From positions 37,697 through 101,696 of the forward strand of contig JAGRPB010000001.1 of the NCBI GenBank assembly GCA_020439945.1: a stretch of DNA of 64,000 nt. Direction: 5' to 3'. The notes beneath the pieces are model-generated. The model saw only the letters and a list, made by a program, of their open reading frames with translations, had not been told where the DNA came from and did not search any database. The position numbers were made by a program, and so were the translations under genes. The stretch is from Verrucomicrobiia bacterium (lineage in GTDB: Bacteria; Verrucomicrobiota; Verrucomicrobiia; Verrucomicrobiales; DEV007). This document shows positions 26,216-35,184 of this stretch, piece after piece. Within the stretch, counting starts at the first letter, position 1. Every line of letters starts with the position of its first letter.

Positions 26216-29215
26216 TCATCCTTTCGTCACCGCTTCATCGAGATTGAGGATCACGCGGGCGACCATCGTCCAGGCGGCATGTTCGGGAGTGGCGGAGTCA
26301 TTCCCGCCGATTTTCTCCGTGGCGAGTTCCCCGGTTTTCAGACGCGCGAGCTGCGATTCGTAGTAGCCGATCAAATCGGTCAGTTCACTCTGATCGGGTT
26401 CGCGGGTGAGGACACGGCGAAAGAGTTCCGCGGCAACGATTTCCGACTCAACAGGGTTGGGTCCGAGACCTGACAGGGTTGAGTCGGCCAGCGCGGCGGC
26501 GGCTTCGGTGAACATCGTGTCGTTCATCAACGTCAACGCCTGGAGCGGGGTGTTGCTGCGATCGCGCCGGGCGATGCACGCCTCGCCGGTGGGACCGTCA
26601 AAGGTCAGGTAGGCGGCGAATGGCGCGGTGCGCTTGGCGAAAGTGTAGAGGCTGCGACGATAGCGATCCTGCCCCGGGGAGGGCGTCCACTTCGGACTGC
26701 CGTAGGCGGCTTCGGAAACGCTGGGAGGTTGCGGCGGATAGACGCTGGGCCCGCCGAGTTTTTCCGAGAGCAGACCGCTCGTTGCCAGGGCGCTGTCGCG
26801 AATGATCTCGGCATCGAGCCGGAAGCGCGGACCACGGGCGAGGAGCGTATTCGTCGGATCGCGTTCGAGCAGTTCCGGCGTGGTGCGGGCGTCCTGCCGG
26901 TAGGTGGCGCTGGTCACGATGAGTCGATGAAGTTGTTTCAATGACCAGCCGCGTTCCACGAATTCGACCGCCAACCAGTCGAGCAACTCCGGATGGCTGG
27001 GTGGCTCGGACTGCACGCCGAAATCGCCGGCTGTGTTCAGGAGCCCGCGTCCGAAAAAGGCGCGCCAGGCGCGGTTCACGGTGACTCGGGCGACCAGCGG
27101 ATTGCGCTCGGGATCGACGAGCCACTTCGCGAAACTGAGACGATTGGCGGGAGCGCCTTCGGGCAAAGGAGGGAACACCTTCGGGACAGCGGGCGTGACT
27201 TCTTCCTTCGTATTGAGATATTCGCCGCGGTGATGACGGTGGGTGGTTCGCGGGTTGTCATCCGGTCGCTCCTGCATGACGAGCGTGGTGGGAAGTTCGG
27301 GTCGTTTCTTCTCGATCGCTTCGAGCGGCTTTCGGGCTTCGGCCATCTCGGCGGCGGTCCGGGCATAGGCGAGACGCAGCTCCTTGTCGGAGGCGCTGAG
27401 AGGATCGATCGGGGGCAGGGCCCGGGCGGCGACGGGATGCGTCGCGGTGGTGGCGGAGAGGCGAAACTTTCCGAGCGCGGCGACGAAGTGGCGCTCGAAG
27501 AGCAGTTCGATTTCGAGCGGGCCCGAGGCGGGATCGAGTGGAGTCGCAAGGCTGATTACGATCTCGTGAGGCCGCCCTTCCGCCGTTGCCGTCGACCAGC
27601 CGGTGGAACCGTCGCCATCGAAGACGTTCTCCGCCGCGGCGCTGCCGTTGCCGATGTAGATCTTCCCAAAATCATGGGAAGCGCCGGAGAAGGCGAGCTT
27701 TCTCCCGGCGGAGGTCGCGGCGACTTCACTGAGAAAGAAATCGCCGCTGCGGCCTTCGTAATAGGCGGCTCCGGGACCGTTGGCGGGCAGACGTTCGTCG
27801 GGCAGTGCCTCGAGGCGAAAGGCGGTGATGGGTTGGGAAATCCCGGACAGGTCGTAGGTCAGGGTGAAGACATCGCGCTTGGTGAAATCGCCGCTGGCAA
27901 AGACGACGCCATCACCTTCGCGGACCAGGTGAGGCAGGTTGCTTTTCAGCGAGGTGGGTTCGAGCGAGGTCCACGGCGCGGATTGGGCTTTTTGTTCAAT
28001 GAGCCAGGCATCGAATTTGGTGGGATCGATTTTCCCGATCAACTCAGCCTCGGCCTTGGTGATTTCCTTTTCCGTGGCCGCCTTTTTCGCGGCAATCTGC
28101 GAATCGGGCACGGTGATCGCTGGTTCGTCCGCATTGTTGAGCAGCCCCATCATGGCGTAGTAATCGGTCTGGGTGATGGGATCGTACTTGTGGGTATGAC
28201 ACTGGGCGCAACCGACTGTGAGCCCGAGCCAGGTGGTGCCGGTGGTGTTGACCCGATCGATCATCGCGTAGAAGCGATACTCCAGCGGATCGATGCCGCC
28301 TTCCTCGTTGAGCATGGTGTTGCGGTGAAAGCCGGTGGCGATGCGTTGGTCGGCGGTGGCATTCGGCAACATGTCGCCGGCGAGCTGCTCGATGGAAAAG
28401 CGATCGAATGGCATGTCGGCATTCAGCGCTTCGATCACCCAGTCGCGATAGGGCCAGATGCTGCGTGGGCGATCTTTCTCGTAGCCGTTGGTGTCGGCGT
28501 AGCGGGCGAGGTCCAGCCACTGTCGTGCCCAGCGTTCGCCATAGTGTTTGGAATCGAGCAGGCGATCGACGGCGGCGAGATAGGCGGTTTCGCCGTCGGC
28601 GGCATAGGCTTTGGCAAAGGCGTCCGCTTCTTCCGGGGTAGGCGGCAGTCCGACGAGATCGAGGGAAAGCCGGCGGATCAGGGTGTGCGGGTCCGCCTCG
28701 GGAGAGGGGGCGAGATTCTCCCGCTCCAGTCGGGCGAGAACGAATTGGTCGATGGGATTGCGGACGGTCGCTCTCTTTTGGGCGATTGCCGGCGGCTCCG
28801 GCCGAACCGGTTTCACGAAGGCCCAATGCTGTTCATACTTCGCTCCCTGTTTGATCCAGCGGCGGAAGAGATCGATTTCCTCCGGGGAGAGATGCGGTTT
28901 GTTGGCCTTTGCCGGCGGCATGACGTCGTCGGGATCGTCGGACATCATGCGAACGATGATCTCGCTGGCATCCGGATCGCCGGGCTTGATCGCCTGGTAG
29001 CCACCGAGATCTTCCGTGGCGAAATCAAAGGTGTGGAGCCCGAGATCGGCTTCGCGCGTTTCGTCATCAAAGCCGTGGCACTTGAAGCACCGGTCGCTGA
29101 GAATCGGGCGGATCTCGTGGGAAAAGTCGACCGTGTCTTCCGCGGCGCGGACGGTCAGAACGCCAGTTGCGGTCGCGAGCAGGATCGCGCCCCAGGATGA
29201 ACGGGAGGATTTCAT
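26216..29215 (-). CDS. PSD1 protein: planctomycete cytochrome C, DUF1549 and DUF1553 domains
   Basis: 999 aa from the ATG at 29215, with signal peptide SSWGAILLATATGVLTVRA. A cytochrome-like domain carries FSHEIRPILSDRCFKCHGFD (CxxCH at residues 43-47). DUF1549 follows (NPIDQFVLARLERENL, LDLVGLPPTPEEADAF, RWARQWLDLARYADTNGYEK) and DUF1553 is at the C-terminal side (NPLVARVTVNRAWRAFFGRG, LLDWLAVEFVERGWSLKQLH). Typical PSD1 length. Near the C-terminus, a dispersed 41-bp repeat contributes an in-frame loop (STLSGLGPNPVE). Family function is unknown; exported redox protein expected. Confidence 0.9.
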   Translation of the reverse strand: MKSSRSSWGAILLATATGVLTVRAAEDTVDFSHEIRPILSDRCFKCHGFDDETREADLGLHTFDFATEDLGGYQAIKPGDPDASEIIVRMMSDDPDDVMPPAKANKPHLSPEEIDLFRRWIKQGAKYEQHWAFVKPVRPEPPAIAQKRATVRNPIDQFVLARLERENLAPSPEADPHTLIRRLSLDLVGLPPTPEEADAFAKAYAADGETAYLAAVDRLLDSKHYGERWARQWLDLARYADTNGYEKDRPRSIWPYRDWVIEALNADMPFDRFSIEQLAGDMLPNATADQRIATGFHRNTMLNEEGGIDPLEYRFYAMIDRVNTTGTTWLGLTVGCAQCHTHKYDPITQTDYYAMMGLLNNADEPAITVPDSQIAAKKAATEKEITKAEAELIGKIDPTKFDAWLIEQKAQSAPWTSLEPTSLKSNLPHLVREGDGVVFASGDFTKRDVFTLTYDLSGISQPITAFRLEALPDERLPANGPGAAYYEGRSGDFFLSEVAATSAGRKLAFSGASHDFGKIYIGNGSAAAENVFDGDGSTGWSTATAEGRPHEIVISLATPLDPASGPLEIELLFERHFVAALGKFRLSATTATHPVAARALPPIDPLSASDKELRLAYARTAAEMAEARKPLEAIEKKRPELPTTLVMQERPDDNPRTTHRHHRGEYLNTKEEVTPAVPKVFPPLPEGAPANRLSFAKWLVDPERNPLVARVTVNRAWRAFFGRGLLNTAGDFGVQSEPPSHPELLDWLAVEFVERGWSLKQLHRLIVTSATYRQDARTTPELLERDPTNTLLARGPRFRLDAEIIRDSALATSGLLSEKLGGPSVYPPQPPSVSEAAYGSPKWTPSPGQDRYRRSLYTFAKRTAPFAAYLTFDGPTGEACIARRDRSNTPLQALTLMNDTMFTEAAAALADSTLSGLGPNPVESEIVAAELFRRVLTREPDQSELTDLIGYYESQLARLKTGELATEKIGGNDSATPEHAAWTMVARVILNLDEAVTKG
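26445..26485. repeat. 41-bp palindromic repeat inside the PSD1 gene (copy 3)
   Basis: Terminal arms GACTCAAC (26445-26452) and GTTGAGTC (26478-26485) are perfect inverted repeats, and the 8-mer ACAGGGTT occurs twice with 22-bp spacing. It lies fully inside the PSD1 coding sequence and is read in frame on the minus strand. Compared with copy 5, both arms change together (T to C and A to G), preserving pairing. Confidence 0.75.
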
Positions 29216-29340
29216 CGCCAGAAACCTACCGTCACCGCGAGGCCGGATCACGGACGTTTTCGCGGGATTCGGGGAAATCTGACGAATTTGTCACTAAGGC
29301 CAGGTGGCGTTGCTGATCCGCATCCGTCAGCCTGAATTTT

Positions 29341-30219
29341 GTGTGTTGGTCCCGTTTTTTGATGGGTTGGTTCCTTTTCGTGTCGGCATCGGCCACTGGT
29401 CTATCCGAACCGGAAAAAATCGTGATCAAAGGCTCTGACACATTGGGAGCGAAGATGGTGCCGCAATTGGCGGAGGCTTACAAAGCCGCGGGGAACGAGG
29501 TGGAATTCGAGATCGCGGCGGAGGGATCGAGCACCGCGTTCACGAATCTGCTGGCGGGCACCTGCGACATTGGAATGGCGAGCCGCGAAGCGAAACCCGA
29601 GGAGTTTGCGGCCTTCAAGGCGAAGGGGGTGAAACTGAAACGCTACGTGGCCGGGGCTGACATGATCGCCGTGATCGTGAATGCATCCAATCCGGTGAAA
29701 AACCTGACGTTGAAACAAGTGGAGGGGATTTTCACCGGGGAAATCACCGATTGGACGGAAGTTGGAGGCGAGTCTGGGGAGATCCAGGTTTTTACGCGCA
29801 ACACCTCGTCAGGCACTTACAAGAGCTTTCAAAAGATGGCAATGAGTGGGAGAGAATATGGTGAGAATGCCCAGAAAATGACGGGAGCGGTTCATCCTTG
29901 TTGGTATGTCGAGCGAGATCCTCGGGCCATCGGTTATGTTGGACGGGCCTACGCCTTCGGCGAAGCTATCAAAGCGCCCACCATCGATGATATCGAAGTC
30001 GCTTCAGGCAATCATGGTCGCTATCCAATTACCCGCTACCTTCTTTACTACACCGCTGGCGACCCAAAAGGCGCGGCGGCGAAATTCCTTCGATGGGCCA
30101 CCACTGATCCGAAGGCCCTCGAAATCGTCGAACAGGTTGGCTTTGTCGCAGTCCAGCCAGATGACGCAACTCCAACCTCACGGAAGACGGAGTCGGAAGT
30201 TTCTGTCAAGGCGCCTTGA
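29341..30219 (+). CDS. phosphate ABC transporter substrate-binding protein (PstS-like)
   Basis: 292 aa from a GTG at 29341; the ATG at 29362 would remove the basic residue from the signal peptide (FLMGWFLFVSASATG), so I prefer the longer form. Conserved PstS blocks: VIKGSDTLGAKMVPQLAEAY, AAEGSSTAFTNLLAGTCDIG, KQVEGIFTGEITDWTEVGG, and FTRNTSSGTYKSFQKMAM, which form the phosphate-binding loops. The expected role is periplasmic binding of phosphate for a PstCAB transporter, but no pstC, pstA or pstB is present in the window. It is divergent from the PSD1 gene. Confidence 0.82.
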   Translation: MCWSRFLMGWFLFVSASATGLSEPEKIVIKGSDTLGAKMVPQLAEAYKAAGNEVEFEIAAEGSSTAFTNLLAGTCDIGMASREAKPEEFAAFKAKGVKLKRYVAGADMIAVIVNASNPVKNLTLKQVEGIFTGEITDWTEVGGESGEIQVFTRNTSSGTYKSFQKMAMSGREYGENAQKMTGAVHPCWYVERDPRAIGYVGRAYAFGEAIKAPTIDDIEVASGNHGRYPITRYLLYYTAGDPKGAAAKFLRWATTDPKALEIVEQVGFVAVQPDDATPTSRKTESEVSVKAP

Positions 30220-30307
30220 CTACCGACCGAGCCATCGGAGGAATTCGGCTTTTTGGACGAGTTGGCCGGACATTCTTTGACCCGGTCGGAATCCAGAGTC
30301 GGACAAT

Positions 30308-30772
30308 TCACGAGACCCGGGCGATTTTCATCGGAGGATCGGCCAGTTCGTCGTCGGCCCGTTTCCCCGCCAATTTCCCGAAAACCGGCGCGCCGGGCGT
30401 GATGACCATGACGGTGACGCCGTCGAGATCGATCATCATGCCGCCGCCGTGGGGCGCCAGCAGAAAGGTGGCTTTGGCCCGGTCCGGATACACGACTTCG
30501 ACGAGGGCGCCGAGATCGATCGGCTCGATTTCCGCAAAATCGCGAAAGCTCTCCGGACGGAACGTGTCGAGCGCGACGGCCAGTTCGTCGGCCTTGGCGG
30601 CCTGGCCGACGGCGAGGTAGGACGCTTCCAGGCTGCGGGTGTCGTACTTGCTTTCGGCCTTGCTGTCCTGGTCGGTGGCGTAGCCGCGAGCCTCTCGTGC
30701 CGCCGCCAGCATGCGGTCATACTGGGACTGGAGTTGGGCGCGGAGGGCGGCGATGACGTCGGCTTTGATCAT
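30308..30772 (-). CDS. GreA/GreB-family transcription factor-like protein
   Basis: 154 aa from the ATG at 30772 (a longer in-frame start at 30817 has no support). The N-terminal half is a predicted coiled coil with an acidic tip, YATDQDSKAESKYDTRSLEA followed by SYLAVGQAAKADEL. The C-terminal half has FKBP-like Gre text: IDLGALVEVVYPDRAKATFL, VTVMVITPGAPVFGKLAGKR, ADDEL, matching the SPLGxALLGKxxGDE signature of GreA/GreB. Such variants may bind RNA polymerase near the secondary channel; the specific role is not known. Confidence 0.7.
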   Translation of the reverse strand: MIKADVIAALRAQLQSQYDRMLAAAREARGYATDQDSKAESKYDTRSLEASYLAVGQAAKADELAVALDTFRPESFRDFAEIEPIDLGALVEVVYPDRAKATFLLAPHGGGMMIDLDGVTVMVITPGAPVFGKLAGKRADDELADPPMKIARVS

Positions 30773-30995
30773 GATCTCGTCATTTTCGATCAGGAAATTT
30801 GAGGCGCAATGAGGCACGAAAAAAGCATTTCCCCAAATCCGGGCCGCAGATTATTTTCCCCGGTTACTCCCTCCCCCATTTGAAAATCCCGGTCCATTTG
30901 CCGTTTCACTTCTCGGAACGTTCAGAGGCGCTTTCGCGCATTGAGCGGACGATGAAATTTGAACGAAGCGCGGTGCCATCGCGGGCAGTTCTGAA

Positions 30996-32153
30996 ATGAG
31001 CAAGAAATCGCCATCCACGTCCCGTGGCATTCCCGATATTCCGCCGGCCGTCGACATGGAAGCGGGGGCGGCGCCGATCGCTGAGGAGAAACCCGCCGCC
31101 AGCGCTTACATCCCCGGCGAGTTCGAGTATCAGGAGGCGGTAACGATCGGATGCGCGCAGCTGATCCGGAATTTTCCGCAGGTTTTCGTGAACCTGGTTC
31201 GCGCGATTCATCGCCATGTGCGCGTGGTCTGCCTGGTGAACGAGGCGGACGAAATGCTGGGGCGCATCCTGCTGACGGCCGGTGAGATTCCGTCGGGAGC
31301 GGTGGATTTCGTTCGCTTGCCCTCGGTGTCGATGTGGGCGCGCGACTGGAGCCCGCTGAGCGGTTTCGATCGGGAGGGAAAACGCCGCTTTCTCGGTTTC
31401 GAGCTCCGTCATCTGCGCACGAGTTCCGATGTGGCCGTGCGGCCCGAACTGGAGCGGCTTTTTGACAGCCCGATTGTGGATGTGCCGTTGACCCACGAGG
31501 GCGGGAACATCCTTTGCAACGGCGACGGGCTCTGTCTCACTTCGACCACCGTGTTGCTGAAAAACGCCGGCCGCCAGTACGACGCCCGGCGCATCGCGGA
31601 AGTGTTCGGCGAGTATTTCGGGGTCAAACAATGGGCCTACCTGGATCCGCTAAGCGGGGAGCCGACGGGGCACGTCGATCTTTTCTGCGCCTTCGTCGAT
31701 GTGGACAAGGTCGTGGTCGGTGAGTTCGACCCGAAATCGGACAGCATCAATGCGTCGCTGCTCGATCGCGCGGCGGAAATCCTTTCCTCGGTGAAAACGT
31801 CCCGTGGACCGCTCCAGGTTTACCGCGTCCCGATGCCGGAAGCGAATGACGGCAAGTACCGGAGTTATACCAATCTGCTGTTCGCCAATGGCGTTGTCGT
31901 GGTGCCGCTGTTTCCCGACATCAACGACGAAATGGATCGCCGCGCCCTGGCCATCTACAAGGAACTGATGCCGGACCGCGATGTGATCGGTCTCGACATT
32001 TCGGAATTGTCCATCCTTGGGGGCGGATTGCATTGCCTGACGTCGAATATCGTTCCGGCCACGCGCGCCATCGAGGAAGCCGGCATTCCCGAGCCCGAGC
32101 CGCTCGACGAATCGATGATGCCGGTGGAATCGGCCGGGCTGATGACGGCCTGA
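30996..32153 (+). CDS. agmatine deiminase / peptidyl-arginine deiminase family protein
   Basis: 385 aa. Catalytic landmarks of the family: LPSVSMWARDWSPL (residues 109-121), THEGGNILCNGDGLCLT (166-182), EPTGHVDLF with His226 and Asp228, and the nucleophile Cys347 in LGGGLHCLTSN. These support hydrolysis of the guanidinium of agmatine or a related substrate, giving N-carbamoylputrescine and ammonia, as in bacterial AguA-type enzymes. The first ~35 residues are a low-complexity extension. The gene lies 50 bp upstream of an aldehyde dehydrogenase-like gene, presumably in one operon. Confidence 0.85.
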   Translation: MSKKSPSTSRGIPDIPPAVDMEAGAAPIAEEKPAASAYIPGEFEYQEAVTIGCAQLIRNFPQVFVNLVRAIHRHVRVVCLVNEADEMLGRILLTAGEIPSGAVDFVRLPSVSMWARDWSPLSGFDREGKRRFLGFELRHLRTSSDVAVRPELERLFDSPIVDVPLTHEGGNILCNGDGLCLTSTTVLLKNAGRQYDARRIAEVFGEYFGVKQWAYLDPLSGEPTGHVDLFCAFVDVDKVVVGEFDPKSDSINASLLDRAAEILSSVKTSRGPLQVYRVPMPEANDGKYRSYTNLLFANGVVVVPLFPDINDEMDRRALAIYKELMPDRDVIGLDISELSILGGGLHCLTSNIVPATRAIEEAGIPEPEPLDESMMPVESAGLMTA

Positions 32154-32203
32154 ATCTCGCCGCCGGTTTCAGAATTTTCCCAAGCTCCCGAATTTCTCCC
32201 ATC

Positions 32204-33640
32204 ATGGAAGCTTTCTTTTCTTCGAAATGGGCCGACTGCCCGTCAGGAGTGATCCGGGCGATTCGAAATCCCTGGACGCTGGAAATCATCGATACGGTCC
32301 CGGAGTGTGATGTGGAAACCGTCGACCTCGCCATGCAGGAACTGCGCGCCGGCGTCGATACCCTCGCCGCCGTGACCAGCGAGCAGATGGGCGAGATTTT
32401 CACCGCCACCACGGAGGCGGTGAAAGCCGAGCAGGAAGCCCTCGCGCTGATGATCACGCGCGAACAGGGAAAGCCGATCCGCGAAGCGTGGCGCGAGGTG
32501 AATGTGACCATCAACCTGCTGGAATCCTTCGGGAAAGAAGCCTTCCGGCTCGGTCGCCAGTTTCTGCCGCTGGCCCAGGAAGCGAGGGTGGCGGATCGCT
32601 TTGGGTATACCCGTCGGCGTCCCTACGGGATCACGGCGCTGTTGACGCCCAACACCTTTCCTTTTCTCATCCCGGCCATGCTCATGGTGCCGGCGCTGGC
32701 GGCGGGCAATGCCGTGGTCATCAAGCCCGCATCGCAGACGCCGTTCTCGACCTTGAAGCTCGTTCGATTGTTGTGCGACGCCGGGATGCCGGAGAATGCG
32801 ATCGCCTGTCTCACCGGGCCCGGTGAGCTGACCGGGCAGGCGGTTTGCCGCCATCCGCTCGTCGACCAGATCACGTGTTATGGGGGACTGGGCACCATCC
32901 GCGCGATTCGCGCCGCCAGTGGACTCATCCCGGTGCAGTTTCACCACGGCGGCATGGGAGTGTGCCTGGTCGCGGAGGATGGGAATCTCGATCTGGCCGC
33001 CGAACAGATCGTTGCCCAAGCCTTCGAGAATGCGGGACAGACCGCGATCTCCACCAGCGCGATCTTTTGCGACGCGAATGTCTATGAGGCGCTGATCGAG
33101 CGGTTGGCGGCCCGCATGGGAGAATTGAAAATCGGGAACCCCGAGGAAGAGGAAACCAACATCGGACCGCTGACGGAGGCGTTCCGGGCCGTTCGCGCGG
33201 CGCGTCTGATTGACGATCTCGTGGCAGGCGGCGCCCGTTGCTTTGCCGGCGGAGGAAAAAACGAAAAGAATCTCATCACGCCGACCCTGCTCGGCGACAT
33301 CGAACCGCGGAACCGGCGCTTTTTTCCCGAAGAAGGCAGCCGCGAAATCCTGGCTCCGATCCTCGGAGTTTCAAAGCTTTCGGCCGGGCTGGAGCAAGTC
33401 TCCGAGTGGCTCGATCCGCGGACCCAGATGTCGGTCAGTATTTTCAGCGGCGACCTCGACCGGGCGGCGACGCTGGCCGGTTCGCTTCCGGTTTTCAACG
33501 TTCATGTCAACGGGGTGCCGACCTGGCGTGACGGCCTGATTTTCGATCCGGGATCCAGCATTCGCCTCGGCCGGCGGAAGTCCCGAAGTCGGGTGAACGA
33601 TTTGTCCACCCATCAGGACATCGTCTTTCACCCGGCGTGA
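32204..33640 (+). CDS. aldehyde dehydrogenase-superfamily protein lacking the catalytic residues (probable pseudoenzyme)
   Basis: 478 aa, full ALDH length from the ATG at 32204. The fold is clear: YGITALLTPNTFPFLIPAML, ALAAGNAVVIKPASQTPFST with the cofactor Lys174, and GPLTEAFRAVRAARLIDDLV. But three catalytic positions are changed. The expected nucleophile in NxGQxC is Ala281 (ENAGQTAISTS). The general-base Glu of LELGG is replaced, His247 in QFHHGG. The oxyanion Asn of P-x-N-F-P is Thr151 (TPNTFP). Reading frame is intact on both sides of each site. It may be a binding or regulatory protein partnered with the upstream deiminase. Confidence 0.82.
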   Translation: MEAFFSSKWADCPSGVIRAIRNPWTLEIIDTVPECDVETVDLAMQELRAGVDTLAAVTSEQMGEIFTATTEAVKAEQEALALMITREQGKPIREAWREVNVTINLLESFGKEAFRLGRQFLPLAQEARVADRFGYTRRRPYGITALLTPNTFPFLIPAMLMVPALAAGNAVVIKPASQTPFSTLKLVRLLCDAGMPENAIACLTGPGELTGQAVCRHPLVDQITCYGGLGTIRAIRAASGLIPVQFHHGGMGVCLVAEDGNLDLAAEQIVAQAFENAGQTAISTSAIFCDANVYEALIERLAARMGELKIGNPEEEETNIGPLTEAFRAVRAARLIDDLVAGGARCFAGGGKNEKNLITPTLLGDIEPRNRRFFPEEGSREILAPILGVSKLSAGLEQVSEWLDPRTQMSVSIFSGDLDRAATLAGSLPVFNVHVNGVPTWRDGLIFDPGSSIRLGRRKSRSRVNDLSTHQDIVFHPA

Positions 33641-33704
33641 ACGGCGAGTTCGCGACCCGATTGCGCTTTTGACATCGGGAGCATTTTCCGGATTGATTGA
33701 GCCC

Positions 33705-35096
33705 ATGAATCCCCTTCGCTTTCTGGTCCGGTTTTCGGTTTTTCTGGTCGTTTTCGCATCCGCCCTCTCACTTCGCGCCGCCGACGGCCCGCCGAACATC
33801 GTCCTGCTTCTCTCGGACGATCAGGCGTGGACCGACTATGGATTCATGGGGCACGAATACATCGAGACACCCCATCTCGATGCCTTGGCCAAGCGCAGCG
33901 CGGTCTTTCCACGGGGCTACGTGCCGACCGCACTGTGCCGTCCCTCGTTGGCCACGCTCGCGACCGGGCTCTACGTTCATCAGCACAAGATCTCGGGCAA
34001 TGATCCCGCCATTCTCCCCGGCATGAAAAAGGGGCAGAAGGACAACCAGGAATACAATCAGCTCCGGGCCAAACTCATTTCCCATATCGACGAGCACCCC
34101 ACGGTGATGGACCTGCTCGGCCAAAAGGGTTACCTCAGCCACCAGTCCGGCAAGTGGTGGGAGGGGAACTACCAGCGTGGCGGATTCACCCACGGCATGA
34201 CTCGAGGCTTTCCGCAGCCGGGTGGTCGTCACGGCGATGATGGATTGAAAATCGGTCGCGAGGGCATGCGGCCGGTCTTCGATTTCATCGACATGGCGGT
34301 CGGGGAAAAGAAGCCCTTCTACGTCTGGTACGCGCCTTTCCTGCCGCATTCGCCGCACACCCCGCCGCAGCGTCTTCTGGACAAATACAAGGCCAAGGGA
34401 ATCGAGTCCGAGCATGTCGCCAAGTACTACGCCATGTGCGAGTGGTTCGACGAGACCTGCGGACAGCTCATTGATTACATCGACGACAAGGGGCTGACCG
34501 ACAACACGCTCTTCGTCTACATCAGCGACAACGGCTGGATCCAGAGCCCGGAAAACTCCCACTACGCGCCGCGATCGAAGCAGTCCGCCAACGAAGGCGG
34601 GGTGCGCCAGCCGACCATGTTTTCCTGGCCCGGGGTGATCGAGCCCGGTAATCGTGGCGATCAACTCTGCTCCAGTGTCGACATCGTGCCCACCATGCTA
34701 GGAGCGGCGGGCGCGGAGATTCCCGAAAACCTCCCCGGTTACAACCTCATGCCGATCCTGAAATCCGGCGAGCCGACGCCGCGCAAGATCGTCTTCGGCG
34801 AAGGTTGCGCCCACGACGTTGCGGATATCGACAATCCCGAGGAGTCTCTCCTCTACCGGTGGGTGGTCGAAGGAAAGTGGAAGCTGATTCTTACCTACGA
34901 TGGGAAACTGGGGCGCTACGCGAGCAGCCATCCCAGGACGGAAAAGCGGCCGCAGCTCTATGATCTCAAGGCCGACCCGGAGGAGAATACCAATGTCGCC
35001 AAGGACCATCCCGATGTCGTGGCGCATCTGGTCGAAAAGATCGATGCTTGGTATCCGGTGAAAGAGCGGTACACGATCACCCAGTGGACCGAATGA
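33705..35096 (+). CDS. sulfatase family protein, exported
   Basis: 463 aa with signal peptide FLVRFSVFLVVFASALSLRA. N-terminal metal site NIVLLLSDDQAWTDYGFMG (Asp38, Asp39). The formylglycine site is Cys78 in ALCRPSLATLATG, that is C-x-P-S-L rather than the classic C-x-P-S-R. Other sites: GKWWEGNYQRGG, PFYVWYAPFLPHSPH and VYISDNGWIQ. The CRPSL variant is frequent, to my knowledge, in PVC sulfatase subfamilies. Expected to remove sulfate esters from polysaccharides in the periplasm after cysteine maturation; substrate unknown. No carbohydrate-utilisation genes are adjacent. Confidence 0.85.
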   Translation: MNPLRFLVRFSVFLVVFASALSLRAADGPPNIVLLLSDDQAWTDYGFMGHEYIETPHLDALAKRSAVFPRGYVPTALCRPSLATLATGLYVHQHKISGNDPAILPGMKKGQKDNQEYNQLRAKLISHIDEHPTVMDLLGQKGYLSHQSGKWWEGNYQRGGFTHGMTRGFPQPGGRHGDDGLKIGREGMRPVFDFIDMAVGEKKPFYVWYAPFLPHSPHTPPQRLLDKYKAKGIESEHVAKYYAMCEWFDETCGQLIDYIDDKGLTDNTLFVYISDNGWIQSPENSHYAPRSKQSANEGGVRQPTMFSWPGVIEPGNRGDQLCSSVDIVPTMLGAAGAEIPENLPGYNLMPILKSGEPTPRKIVFGEGCAHDVADIDNPEESLLYRWVVEGKWKLILTYDGKLGRYASSHPRTEKRPQLYDLKADPEENTNVAKDHPDVVAHLVEKIDAWYPVKERYTITQWTE

Positions 35097-35184
35097 TCGT
35101 CCGTTTCCGGAATCACAATTCACCATCCCAAAAAAATATCAGATGCGTCGCCAAATGGCCGAATTCGCTGATAAACTACCAACC

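Noticed and set aside
26993..29200. Plus-strand open frame of ~735 codons opposite PSD1
   Set aside because: Antisense shadow of the PSD1 gene; composition-driven.
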